A stretch of 64,000 nucleotides of DNA from Pararhodobacter sp. (GCA_020832545.1 JAFIEK010000001.1:124001-188000), one strand, 5' to 3'; positions 46,320 to 55,521 are shown, numbered from the stretch's first letter. The notes: a model not told the origin generated them from the sequence alone. Program-made: numbers and translations.

Positions 46320-47204
46320 CTACTTTGCGGACTGGCGTGAACGGGGGTCCAGCAGATCGCGGATGCCATCGCCTAACAGATTGAAGCCAACCGCCAGAAA
46401 CACGATGGCCAGACCGGGAATGGTGGCCACATGGGGCGCCATCACCAGTGATGTCCTGCCGCCACTCAGCATCTGCCCCCAGTCCGGTGTCGGCGGTTGA
46501 ATGCCAAGCCCCAGAAAGCTCAGGCTCGCCGCCAGAATGACGTTCCGCCCCGTCTGCAGCGTTCCGTAGATCAACGCAGGCGCCACAACGTTCGGCAGGA
46601 TATGGAACAGAATGATACGGGTATGACTGTAGCCAAGAACCCTCGCGGCCTCGACATACAACTCCTCGCGCACCCCCAGAACAACGCCGCGGATGATGCG
46701 GCCAAACTCGGGGATTGTGACGACAACCATCGCGATGATCATCGAGTTCAGGCCTGGTCCGATTGCCGCAGAGATACCCAGTGCCAGCAGAATACCGGGA
46801 AACGCGAACATGATGTCGAAATAACGCATGACGAAGGTATCGACAAACGAACCAACGTAGCCTGCAATCAGCCCCAGAATGCCACCGATCAGAAGCGAGA
46901 TCACGGTTGGAATAATGGCAACAAAGAGGGCTATCCGGGCACCGTGAATAAGGCGGCTCAGTACATCGCGCCCCAGTTCATCGGTGCCCAGGATATATCC
47001 TTCGCTCAACGGAGGGAGATAGCGGATTATCGGGTTTGCGAAATTCGGATCATGGGGAGATATGAAATCTGCCAGCAAGGCAGAGAATACCACCATCGAG
47101 ACCAGAACCAGACCAATCAATAGGCTGGTGTTCGTGGCAATATTCCGGAGATTTGACACGAAAACGCCCCTTCCTGTTTCTGGTGATGTCGCAAACTGTG
47201 ACAT
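46320..47204 (-). CDS. Peptide/opine-type ABC transporter permease (DppC-like)
   Basis: A 294-residue permease with an N-terminal DppC-type segment and the signature LGTDELGRDVLSRLIHGARIA (about residues 72-92), then the EAA loop VEAARVLGYSHTRIILFHILPN. It pairs with the DppB-like subunit as the membrane channel. The start at 47204 has only a weak GGATG site. Confidence 0.92.
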   Translation of the reverse strand: MSQFATSPETGRGVFVSNLRNIATNTSLLIGLVLVSMVVFSALLADFISPHDPNFANPIIRYLPPLSEGYILGTDELGRDVLSRLIHGARIALFVAIIPTVISLLIGGILGLIAGYVGSFVDTFVMRYFDIMFAFPGILLALGISAAIGPGLNSMIIAMVVVTIPEFGRIIRGVVLGVREELYVEAARVLGYSHTRIILFHILPNVVAPALIYGTLQTGRNVILAASLSFLGLGIQPPTPDWGQMLSGGRTSLVMAPHVATIPGLAIVFLAVGFNLLGDGIRDLLDPRSRQSAK

Positions 47205-47231
47205 TTATTCATCCATCCGCTGAAAGCTACT

Positions 47232-47954
47232 TCAGGCAACGCGCCAGAGTTTTCCGAGGTTCGGGATCTCGTCCGGCAGACCCAGCGACCGCAACGCATG
47301 CCAGAGCGTCGCCTGATTGCTGGAAACCACGGGGACGCCCGTATCCATTTCCAGATACGGAATTATGGGAAAGGAGCGGTAGGTGCCGCAAGAGATCAGG
47401 ATCGTATCGGCGTTCCCGGCCTTGCGGAATGCATCACGTCCCAGCCGATAGGCGCTGTCGGCATCGTGGAGGCTGGCCTCGAACGGATCGGTGATCTGAA
47501 GCCCTTCCATGGCAACGATCTCGAATCCCATTGCCTCCATATACGACGTCATCTGCTTGTTGACCTCGTCAGAATAGATCGTCGCCACGGCGATCTTCTT
47601 GGCGTCAAGCGCCTTGAGGCCTTCCATCATCGCCTGCATCATGGTGATCGCCTTGATGCCGGTTTCGTTCTCGATCTCCTTCACCACCTGCTCGTCATGG
47701 CCGGGGCCACGCAGAAAGGTTCCGGGTGCGCCGCATTGCACGATCAGATCGACCTTGGCGGTAGCCAGTTGACGTGAGGCCTCAAGAACCTGAGACATCA
47801 TTTCCTTGAGCCCATCATTGTCAACGCGCCGAACAATCGTCCGTGCATCCGCGAATGCCACACCGACCGGGGCGACAGAGCGCCATTCCTCGGCGCCCTC
47901 GATTGCTGTTGCCGGCCGCATCTGGCCGATCCGTGCTCGCCATCCTTGCATCAT
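47232..47954 (-). CDS. Asp/Glu racemase-superfamily enzyme (maleate isomerase/arylmalonate decarboxylase-like)
   Basis: A 240-residue enzyme of the Asp/Glu/hydantoin racemase superfamily, branch of maleate cis-trans isomerase and arylmalonate decarboxylase. Two candidate active-site cysteines are present: VQCGAPGTFLRG (about residue 73) and ILISCGTYRSFP (about 190). A two-cysteine site fits an isomerase or racemase; the classical decarboxylase keeps only the second. It lies between the substrate-binding protein and permease genes, so its substrate is probably imported by them. AAGGATC precedes the ATG at 47954. Confidence 0.8.
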   Translation of the reverse strand: MMQGWRARIGQMRPATAIEGAEEWRSVAPVGVAFADARTIVRRVDNDGLKEMMSQVLEASRQLATAKVDLIVQCGAPGTFLRGPGHDEQVVKEIENETGIKAITMMQAMMEGLKALDAKKIAVATIYSDEVNKQMTSYMEAMGFEIVAMEGLQITDPFEASLHDADSAYRLGRDAFRKAGNADTILISCGTYRSFPIIPYLEMDTGVPVVSSNQATLWHALRSLGLPDEIPNLGKLWRVA

Positions 47955-48011
47955 GTCTTTGATCCTTTTCCTTCGGTCTGGGGAGAGTGGCCGTGAACTG
48001 AGCCCTGGGGC

Positions 48012-49616
48012 TCAGTCCAACGTGATGTTGGCATAGTTGAAATACACCGACCCTGCGGGCTCAATACCGCTGATTGAGCTACGAATGACGCGCGGCAGCC
48101 TGTCCTGATAGAGAAAGATCCAAGGCGCATCTTCAGCGATCAATCCCGAAGCTTCGGCATAGGTCGCCAGGATTTCCTCGGGCACGACGGCAGCACGCCC
48201 CTGGGTGAACAGATCATCCACCTGAGCGTTCTGATACCAACCACGGTTCACGCCGTTGGGGGGTTGATGGTTGCCACCGAACATCCGCTCAAGCCAGTAG
48301 CCCGCATCCGCACCGGTGGTCCAGCCGTTGTAATCGCCATGCACATCATCCGCGAGTCCTGCCCGCGTCGCTGACAGCAAAGCCGAAAACTCCATGTACT
48401 GAACCTGAAGATTGACGCCGATGGCCGCCAGATCTTGTTGAACCAGTGTCATGAGCTGGGTCGCCAGACCAAAGCCCGGGCCGCTGTTGGGCGACAGCAT
48501 GTTCAGCGTGACAGGAAGCGACACGCCGCTTTCCGCCAGCAGTTCCTGCGCCCGCTCAAGGTTATAGCGATATTCCGTGATATAGCTCTCGGACCCTGCC
48601 CGCACTTCGTTGGCAATCGGCACCGGAGAGCCCAGCGGCGAGGCCTGGCCGCCGAACAATGCGCCGATCGCCTCTCTGTTGACGGCATAGTTCAGTGCCT
48701 GACGAAATTCTACATTGTCGGTGTAATCTGCCCGCGTGTTCAGGCGAATGAAGTACGAATTGGCCGGGTCAGTATACTGAACCTCAAGATTGTCCTCCCT
48801 GCTCAGTTGGGCGACCTGCTCGGCACTCGCGCTGGGGATCACGTCAATCTGATCAGTGATCATGGCAAACGCCATCGCGCTGGGGTCCGAGATCGGGCGG
48901 AATTCGATCGCCTCCAGACCGGGCATCCCGCCCCAGTAGCCTTCGTTTCTTTGCAGGGAAACCGATTGCCCTTGCTCGAACTCGTCCAGCATGAACGGGC
49001 CGGTTCCGGCGGGGGCGAAGCCAAGCTGATCACCGGGGTTGGCGTCCATCGCCGCTGGGCTGATGATGGACATACGCCGGTCGGTCAGCAGTCTGGTCAT
49101 GCCTGAGAATGGCTGTTTGAGGACCATGACGAAACTGCCATCGGCATCAACCTCGGTATAGTCGATCCAGTTGGTGATGAAGGCGAGGTTACCGCTGGCG
49201 CGTTCATCAAAAAAAGACGATTCACGGTCCATGAGACGATCAAAATTTGCCTGAACGGCCTCAGCTGACAGCTCTGAACCGTCATGAAAGGTTACCCCCT
49301 CACGGATCTGAAAGCGATAGGTAAGCCCGTCGTCCGAGATCGAGAAATCTTCCGCAAGAGCTGGAATGATCTCAGGGGCGGTGCCCGTTGCCTCGGACAG
49401 ATCTTCGCGCACCAGCGGCTCGTAGATTGCGTCGATGACACGAAGTGCAACCGTTCCACTGACCCGGTGCGGATCAAGAGGCGGGATTGCGCCCTCTGAA
49501 CCGATGGTGATGGATTGCGCAAAAACCGCACTTGAAGTCACCGAAGCCGTTGCGGCAATGAATGCAGCGGTGGCGACAGTGCGATACAGACTTCCTTTGA
49601 GGTGTGTTGACGTCAT
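48012..49616 (-). CDS. ABC transporter periplasmic substrate-binding protein (SBP_bac_5)
   Basis: A 534-residue family 5 extracellular solute-binding protein. The signal peptide (residues 1-33) ends at SSAVFAQ. Typical blocks are PLDPHRVSGTVALRVIDAIYEPLV, TYRFQIREGVTFHDG (about residues 92-106) and the mid-protein PANSYFIRLNTRADYTDNVEFRQAL. Members bind peptides, opines, nickel or glycosides. The ATG at 49616 has GGAGAG seven bases upstream. The 180 bases before it are AT-rich and may hold a separate promoter for the transport half of the locus. Confidence 0.92.
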   Translation of the reverse strand: MTSTHLKGSLYRTVATAAFIAATASVTSSAVFAQSITIGSEGAIPPLDPHRVSGTVALRVIDAIYEPLVREDLSEATGTAPEIIPALAEDFSISDDGLTYRFQIREGVTFHDGSELSAEAVQANFDRLMDRESSFFDERASGNLAFITNWIDYTEVDADGSFVMVLKQPFSGMTRLLTDRRMSIISPAAMDANPGDQLGFAPAGTGPFMLDEFEQGQSVSLQRNEGYWGGMPGLEAIEFRPISDPSAMAFAMITDQIDVIPSASAEQVAQLSREDNLEVQYTDPANSYFIRLNTRADYTDNVEFRQALNYAVNREAIGALFGGQASPLGSPVPIANEVRAGSESYITEYRYNLERAQELLAESGVSLPVTLNMLSPNSGPGFGLATQLMTLVQQDLAAIGVNLQVQYMEFSALLSATRAGLADDVHGDYNGWTTGADAGYWLERMFGGNHQPPNGVNRGWYQNAQVDDLFTQGRAAVVPEEILATYAEASGLIAEDAPWIFLYQDRLPRVIRSSISGIEPAGSVYFNYANITLD

Positions 49617-49796
49617 GTCGTACTCTCCCGTTTGATCGATGTTGTGTGCTTCTGCGGTTGGCATTTCTGTCGATGCCCTTACGCTAGGTGAGATTGAGGC
49701 TATCCGAGAACGAAAAATTAACAATTCTGATAATTTGCCCTATTGATAGCCATTCCTAATATAACATTCGCGTTTTGCCACGGGTACCGGGCGGGA

Positions 49797-50105
49797 TCAG
49801 CTCTGCGCCTGTTGGCCCGCGGGTGTGACCGGGTCGACCGGATGGCGCGCCAGTGGCAGAACCGTGATGTCGTACATCCAGGGATTTGCGGGCAGGCCAG
49901 TGATGATCTGGTGCAGTTCGGTGGCATCTCCGGCACGCCACACACCCCAGTTCTCAAATCGACATGGAACACGCCACATACGGACAAGAGTTCCGCTTTT
50001 AACCAGTTCCGCAGCATGCTCGCGCTCTTCCCGGATGATCTTTTCCCTGAACTCGGGCTCCATGTCGTCAGACCATTTGAGCTTGATGTTGACCAGAAAT
50101 TCCAT
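49797..50105 (-). CDS. Muconolactone delta-isomerase-like protein
   Basis: A 102-residue protein of the MIase ferredoxin-like fold family (MEFLVNIKLKW..., LWRVPCR-type turn, ITGLPANPWMYDITVLPLARHP). Classical CatC isomerises muconolactone in the beta-ketoadipate pathway, but no cat genes are present, so a different lactone or enol substrate is likely. GAAGGAGAG precedes the ATG. It ends just before the AT-rich 180-base gap. Confidence 0.82.
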   Translation of the reverse strand: MEFLVNIKLKWSDDMEPEFREKIIREEREHAAELVKSGTLVRMWRVPCRFENWGVWRAGDATELHQIITGLPANPWMYDITVLPLARHPVDPVTPAGQQAQS

Positions 50106-50115
50106 TTTCTCTCCT

Positions 50116-51717
50116 TCAGCGAGATTTGTTGAAGTCATTGATGACGACATTGGCGGCATTGAAGCCGGGCAGCCCGGTGACATACCCACCCGGCCAGGTA
50201 CCGGCGCCAGACAGGTAAAGCCCGGGCACGGTCGATCTGTAATCATTCGTGCGGCGGCTTGGACGTGCACCGAACAGCGCGCCGGGCATCATTTCACCAT
50301 GCGTGATGTTCGAGCCGATCAACCCGAACTCGGCCTCCAGTTGCCGGGGGTTCAGATAGGATCGCGCAACAATCCGGTCTGCGATATCGGGCAGAAAGTC
50401 AGACAGCGCCTTGACGCAGCGATCCGCGAAAACGTCGCCCTGCTCAGGCCACTGCCCCTCGGACAGGGTATAGGGCGCGTGCCATGCGTTGACGCTCAGC
50501 AGCTTTCGCCCCTTGGGCGCCAGCGCAGGAGAGCTTTCCGAAACGATGAGCCCCCACATGATCGGAGACTGCGCAAGCTGGCCAGCGAGGCCTTCCGAAA
50601 CCGCCTTTTCGATGTAGTCGAGCGACGGCGCGACCCTGAACTGGACCTGCGCGGCATCCCGCGCAGTAAGATCAGAGGGAAGGCCCCGGTAGCTGGGCAG
50701 GCCATCAAGCGCCAGTACCAGCTTGAAGGCCGATCCGCGCATCGGCAGCGCCTGCATTTCCTCCACAAGATCCGTTTCCGCGGCCTCGGCATCCAGCAGG
50801 TCACAGAAGACGGTTTTCGGGTTGATCGCAGTCAGCACGGCCTGAGCGTGCAAAGTGCGCCCGTCTTTCAGCGTAACGCCGCTGATCCGACCGTCCTGAC
50901 GAAGCAGCCGCAACACAGGCGCGTTGGCCTCGACCGTTCCGCCATGGGCGCGCACGCTTGCAACCAGCGCATCAATGATCGCGCCCATGCCGCCCACCGG
51001 CAACCCGGTCGATCCGCGCAGCGGAACCGAGCGCGGGTCATTGGGGTCTGTCGGCGGATTGGAGGCCAGCGAGATCGGACGCAACATCAGGCCGATTGCG
51101 GAACCCGGCGCCGAAGGCGGCACCAGTGACGCATTCAACGCCAGCATGCCCAGCAGCGCCTTGGCCTGATCTGATCTGAGGCGCTCGTCCAGCAACTGAC
51201 GCAGGCTTCCAAAGAAGACGCGCTCAAACAGATCGGCAAGCTCTGCCGGTACCTGACTTGCCAGTTCCGCGATCTGCGGCGACGGTTCGAAAACCGATAC
51301 CTTTAGATGGCGTGCCAGGTTTTCCAGATCAGCAATCAGGCCGAAATAGCGTTTCGCTTCACCAGCAGCATAGCTGTCCAACTGCGCGGCGATGCGCTCA
51401 CGGTCCCGCCAGCCGACAAAGGCACCACCGGGAAAAGCATGCAGCACCGTCGGATCAGTGCGCAGGAACCTCAGGCCGTATTTCTCAAGCTTCAGTTCAC
51501 GGATGAACTTGAACTCCAGACTACCCGGTGAGTTGGTAATCGCGGTCTTGTAGCCCGGCATGAATTCATAGGAGCCACAAAGGCCCCCAAAACTTGCGCG
51601 TGCCTCAAGGACATGTACGCGCAATCCTGCCTTCGCAAGAAAACCCGCGGCGATCAGCCCGTTGTGCCCTCCGCCCACCACGATGACATCGTGATCTGCA
51701 GCGCCTGTTGACGACAT
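50116..51717 (-). CDS. NAD(P)/FAD-dependent oxidoreductase (phytoene desaturase/PYROXD2-like)
   Basis: A 533-residue flavoprotein. The N-terminal dinucleotide motif is VIVVGGGHNGLIAAGFLAKAG followed by LEARASFGGLCGS. The C-terminal FAD-closing block is GLYLSGAGTWPGGYVTGLPG. It belongs to the amine-oxidase/carotenoid-desaturase superfamily, close to the PYROXD2 branch whose substrates are unknown. No carotenoid genes are nearby; it would oxidise a C-C or C-N bond in the locus pathway. Eleven bases separate its stop from the MIase-like start. Confidence 0.86.
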   Translation of the reverse strand: MSSTGAADHDVIVVGGGHNGLIAAGFLAKAGLRVHVLEARASFGGLCGSYEFMPGYKTAITNSPGSLEFKFIRELKLEKYGLRFLRTDPTVLHAFPGGAFVGWRDRERIAAQLDSYAAGEAKRYFGLIADLENLARHLKVSVFEPSPQIAELASQVPAELADLFERVFFGSLRQLLDERLRSDQAKALLGMLALNASLVPPSAPGSAIGLMLRPISLASNPPTDPNDPRSVPLRGSTGLPVGGMGAIIDALVASVRAHGGTVEANAPVLRLLRQDGRISGVTLKDGRTLHAQAVLTAINPKTVFCDLLDAEAAETDLVEEMQALPMRGSAFKLVLALDGLPSYRGLPSDLTARDAAQVQFRVAPSLDYIEKAVSEGLAGQLAQSPIMWGLIVSESSPALAPKGRKLLSVNAWHAPYTLSEGQWPEQGDVFADRCVKALSDFLPDIADRIVARSYLNPRQLEAEFGLIGSNITHGEMMPGALFGARPSRRTNDYRSTVPGLYLSGAGTWPGGYVTGLPGFNAANVVINDFNKSR

Positions 51718-51764
51718 GTCAGCTCTCCCGGTTCAGGGGTGCGCGCAATTGCCCGATGACCATG

Positions 51765-52751
51765 TCAGCTTCCACCCGCAGGCTTGAAGCTTTCGTCGAA
51801 AAGCCTGAGCCAGTTGCCACCCGCGATTTTTGCGATCTCCTCTGCCGAGAACCCGCGGTTCTTCATGCCTTCAAGCACTTGCGGAAAATCCCTTGAGGAC
51901 TGGAACCAGCTTGGCCAATCCGAAAAGCCGGTGATCGGAACTGCGCTTTCGCGTGCCCAACGCCCTGCTCGCCACCATTTGATCTGCGACACCGGCCAAC
52001 CATCGTAGAAATCGGTGCCCAGTCCGACGGCATCCGCACCGACCAGATCGACGGTCCAGGCGACCATATCGAGGAAGGTCTCAAGCGTGCAATCTGATCC
52101 ACCTTTCATGATCTTCGGATAATTGCTCAGGCCGATCACACCGCCGCTTTCGGCCAGCTTGCGGATCAGGTCAGTGGACATGTTGCGCCGGTTCAGCTCG
52201 ATATCCGTGCCGACAAATTCTTGCGGATTGGCATGAGTAATGGCGATGGGTCGCGTGGAATACTCGATTGCGTCGAAGCAGGTGCGCTCGGTGCAGTGCG
52301 ATACATCAACAAGCATTCCGACCCGGTTCATCTCGGCAATCACATTGCGGCCGAAAAATTTCGAAACGCCAATCGTGTCGTCTTCCCAACACCCGGCACC
52401 GACCCGGTTCTGCACATTGTAGGTCAACTGCGCTATCCGTACGCCGAGTTGATGAAAGACTTCGATCAGTTCGATATCGTCTTCAAACGGCGAGGTATCC
52501 TGAAAACCGAATACCACGGCCGTGCGCCCCGATGCGGCAATCGCCTCGATATCCTGCCCGGTCTTTGCCAACGCGATCAGATCGGCATTCTGTTCAAAAA
52601 GCCGGTTCCATTGCCCGATCACGGACAGTGTTTCGCGGGCGTTCTCCCAGATCGCCAGAGTCACATGAACGCAACCCACGCCCCCTGCCCGCCATTCCTC
52701 GAAGCGGTCGCGATGGGGGTTGTTGTATTGAAGTGCATCAATGATCAGCAT
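51765..52751 (-). CDS. Atypical M19 (renal dipeptidase-family) hydrolase
   Basis: A 328-residue member of the M19 amidohydrolase-fold family. DVSHCTERTC and IAITHANPQEF keep the two histidines equivalent to the second-half metal ligands. The N-terminal HxD motif is replaced by DALQYN and the bridging Glu region reads FGFQDTSP (Gln), so the usual two-zinc site is incomplete. It may bind one metal and act on an unusual amide or lactone. AAGGA precedes the ATG at 52751; the in-frame extension upstream is non-coding. It lies between the ALDH and flavoprotein genes. Confidence 0.82.
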   Translation of the reverse strand: MLIIDALQYNNPHRDRFEEWRAGGVGCVHVTLAIWENARETLSVIGQWNRLFEQNADLIALAKTGQDIEAIAASGRTAVVFGFQDTSPFEDDIELIEVFHQLGVRIAQLTYNVQNRVGAGCWEDDTIGVSKFFGRNVIAEMNRVGMLVDVSHCTERTCFDAIEYSTRPIAITHANPQEFVGTDIELNRRNMSTDLIRKLAESGGVIGLSNYPKIMKGGSDCTLETFLDMVAWTVDLVGADAVGLGTDFYDGWPVSQIKWWRAGRWARESAVPITGFSDWPSWFQSSRDFPQVLEGMKNRGFSAEEIAKIAGGNWLRLFDESFKPAGGS

Positions 52752-52788
52752 GGTGTTTTCCTTGTTTTCAATCAGGGCAGACTGACGA

Positions 52789-54279
52789 TCAGTTTGCAAA
52801 AGGGTCGGCAGGGGGGCCGTATTCCTGAACGATCGTTTTGATTTGCGAGAATTCATCGAGGGCCTCAACGCCGTTTTCGCGGCCCAACCCAGACTGCTTG
52901 TAGCCACCGAACGGGGCACGCAGGTTGATGGCCCGGTAGGTGTTCACCCAGACGCTTCCGGCCTGCAACTTGCGCGATACCCTGCGAATGCGCATCGGAT
53001 CGCAGGACCAGAAGCCAGCCGCCAGCCCATATTCAAGGCTGTTGGCCATGTCGATCGCCTCTTCCTCGGTATCGAAGGGATGGAGGGTGACGACAGGCCC
53101 GAAAATCTCTTCGCGGCACACCCGCATGTCTGGTTTGACATCGGAAATGATCGTCGGGTTAATCCAGTACCCCCCGGCAAGGCCATCCTCCATTGCCGGA
53201 ACGTCCCCGCCGGCAAGGATGGTGGCGCCTGAATCCCGTGCGTCCTGAATATAGGACAGCACCTTGCGGAACTGCCGCTCGCTCGCCAGCGGGCCAAGAT
53301 GTGCACCCGGCATATCCGGAGCGCCAAGCCGGATACGCGAAACCGAAGCCAGGTATTTCTGGACAAACCGATCAAAGACGCTGCGCTGGATCAGCAACCT
53401 TGATCCGGCGACGCAGGTCTGGCCTGTCCCGGAAAACGCTCCGTGCGTGGCAGCAATCGCCGCCGACTCAACATCGCCATCCTCGAAAACGATATGGGCT
53501 GATTTACCACCCGCTTCACAGATGAATTTTTTCAGATTTCCCGTGACCTTGCCGCCAAGGTGCCGCGCAACCTGGGTGCTGCCTGTGAATGAGACCATAT
53601 CAACGCCGGGATGCGTCGCTAGCCGCTCGCTGTCAGCACTGTCAGCGACAACCGTGTTCACAATTCCCTCGGGAATACCGGCCTCAAGCGCCAGTTGCGC
53701 CAGCCGGATGCTGGAGCCCGCGGCATCAACCGGTGGCTTCAGGATGACGGCATTCCCCATGGCCAGCGCGGGCGCCAGCTTCCATGAACCAAGCGACAGC
53801 GCGCCGTTGAAGGGTGTGATGGCAACGACCACGCCGAACGGCTCGCGGATGATCACCGCGTCCGAAGTCGGTGTCAGCACGCGCCGCTTGTCATCCATCG
53901 TTTCCAGCGCGCTGGCGTAGTAGTGGTACCAGTCAGCGGCGACGGACATCTCGGCGGTTGTTGCGGCATGGACCTTGCCGTTTGCCAGGCTCTCAAGTTG
54001 CGAAAGCGCACCGGCATTTTCCCGTATCAGGTCACCCAACCTGCGAAGGAACCCCGCGCGCTGATACGGCGTAAGATCAGACCAGACACCGGAATCGAAC
54101 GCAGCACGGGCCGATCCGACAGCCGCATCAACCACATCCGGGTCCGTGTCAGACAGCCCCCAAGCCTGACCGTTGGCCGGATTGATAAGTGTTACACCGC
54201 GCCCCGTCTCAGGCCAGTTGGCCCCGTCAACAAATGACGTGAACCTGCATTCAGCCGAAAATTGCGCCGCAGTGTTCAT
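52789..54279 (-). CDS. Aldehyde dehydrogenase family protein
   Basis: A 496-residue NAD(P)-dependent aldehyde dehydrogenase. The catalytic Cys is in GTGQTCVAGSRLL (about residue 292), the general-base Glu in ICEAGGKSAHIVFED (about 258) and the coenzyme site in VSFTGSTQVARHL. The C-terminal FGGYKQSGLGRENG is present. The substrate is unknown; the context suggests oxidation of an aldehyde from the locus pathway. It is the first gene of the minus-strand locus and faces the LysR gene. Confidence 0.93.
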   Translation of the reverse strand: MNTAAQFSAECRFTSFVDGANWPETGRGVTLINPANGQAWGLSDTDPDVVDAAVGSARAAFDSGVWSDLTPYQRAGFLRRLGDLIRENAGALSQLESLANGKVHAATTAEMSVAADWYHYYASALETMDDKRRVLTPTSDAVIIREPFGVVVAITPFNGALSLGSWKLAPALAMGNAVILKPPVDAAGSSIRLAQLALEAGIPEGIVNTVVADSADSERLATHPGVDMVSFTGSTQVARHLGGKVTGNLKKFICEAGGKSAHIVFEDGDVESAAIAATHGAFSGTGQTCVAGSRLLIQRSVFDRFVQKYLASVSRIRLGAPDMPGAHLGPLASERQFRKVLSYIQDARDSGATILAGGDVPAMEDGLAGGYWINPTIISDVKPDMRVCREEIFGPVVTLHPFDTEEEAIDMANSLEYGLAAGFWSCDPMRIRRVSRKLQAGSVWVNTYRAINLRAPFGGYKQSGLGRENGVEALDEFSQIKTIVQEYGPPADPFAN

Positions 54280-54468
54280 AACGATATCCCCTTCATAATC
54301 CTGGGTTGCTGAGCGGCCAGACGCCTTTTGCCATTCCGCTCGCCGCCCCTTCCGCTCCCCTCTTCTCCGGCCTCAGCGAGGCGCAGAAACTCGGGGTTGG
54401 ATTGGTGCTTGTTGTCTTGCACCATCAAGCACTTGAAAATTTAATAGTTCAAATAAAAATATTTAGGG

Positions 54469-54489
54469 TATACATAGTCTGATCGTATA
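54469..54489. promoter_or_regulatory. LysR-type operator palindrome
   Basis: TATAC-N11-GTATA, a perfect inverted repeat, ends 15 bases before the LysR ATG. A second repeat, TTGAA-N10-TTCAA, lies at 54433-54452. Both are in an AT-rich stretch between the divergent LysR and ALDH genes, as expected for binding and activation sites of a LysR regulator. Confidence 0.6.
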
Positions 54490-54503
54490 ATTCAGGAGGG
54501 AAG

Positions 54504-55508
54504 ATGTCTCAGACCCCATCAAGCGCTTTGAACGTTGCCCTCACCACTCCCTCCTATAACGCGACCATCCGGCACCTCCGGGCTTTCATTGCCGTGTGTC
54601 AGCACCAGAACTTCACGCGCGCGGCGATGGAGCTGCACCTTTCACAGCCCTCCCTGACAATGACGATCAAGCAGCTTGAAGATATCGTGGGTGCCTCACT
54701 CTTTGACCGGACAACGCGTAAAGTGGTTCTGACACCCGAGGGCACTGATCTCCTTCCTGTCGCACAGCGGCTCATCTCGGATTTTGATTTCGCGATCAGT
54801 GACATCCGCCTCACGGCAGCCAGCCGGAACAGCTGCGTCCGTCTCGCCGCCGTCAGCTCGGTTGCGACACAGATTGTGCCGGGCATACTCCAGCGACTGG
54901 GCGAGACCCATCCGGGAATTCGTGTGCAGATCCGCGAGGGAAATTCCAATCAGGTCCGGCGCCTTGTGCGCCGGAATGTAGTGGACATCGGCTTCGCGAG
55001 CAAAAGCGACGACGAGGCGGAACTGAACTTCGAACCGCTCTTTCGCGACAGGCTTGGGGTCATCATGCGATCCAGCGACGAGTTGCTGTCAGAAACCCAG
55101 AACGGCACGCTTCGTTGGGAACAACTGAACAACCGAAGGTTCGTCGGGCTGACGGACAACACAGCAACCGCACCAATCCTCTCATCGCTACCCTATCTGC
55201 CTGAAACGGTCTCCTTGCCGCGGTATGAGGTCGATTCCTATCATATGATGTGGGCCCTTGTCGAAAAGGGCTTTGCTGTCTCGACAGCGCCCGCACTCGC
55301 CGCGCGGAACTCCGAAGCCAAAGGCATCGCTTTCGCCGTTCTTGTTGAGCCTGCGGCGTGGCGCCATGTGTGGAAGATCACTCGGGTGGGTAGATCCATA
55401 CCACCAGTGACCCAGCTTGTTGTGCGTTCAATCGAAGAACTACTTCGACAAGTCTCGGAAAAATCAGAGCATATTGAGATTGACCCCAAAATTTCAGACA
55501 AGAGTTAA
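54504..55508 (+). CDS. LysR-family transcriptional regulator of the catabolic locus
   Basis: A 334-residue LysR protein with an ~20-residue N-terminal extension. The HTH lies at residues ~24-83 (RAFIAVCQHQNFTRAAMELHLSQPSLTMTIKQLE), followed by the inducer-binding domain. CAGGAGGG precedes the ATG. It is divergent from the ALDH gene, and its likely operator is the palindrome at 54469. It probably senses the substrate or an intermediate of the ten-gene locus. Confidence 0.92.
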   Translation: MSQTPSSALNVALTTPSYNATIRHLRAFIAVCQHQNFTRAAMELHLSQPSLTMTIKQLEDIVGASLFDRTTRKVVLTPEGTDLLPVAQRLISDFDFAISDIRLTAASRNSCVRLAAVSSVATQIVPGILQRLGETHPGIRVQIREGNSNQVRRLVRRNVVDIGFASKSDDEAELNFEPLFRDRLGVIMRSSDELLSETQNGTLRWEQLNNRRFVGLTDNTATAPILSSLPYLPETVSLPRYEVDSYHMMWALVEKGFAVSTAPALAARNSEAKGIAFAVLVEPAAWRHVWKITRVGRSIPPVTQLVVRSIEELLRQVSEKSEHIEIDPKISDKS

Positions 55509-55521
55509 GACCTGTGGACAT

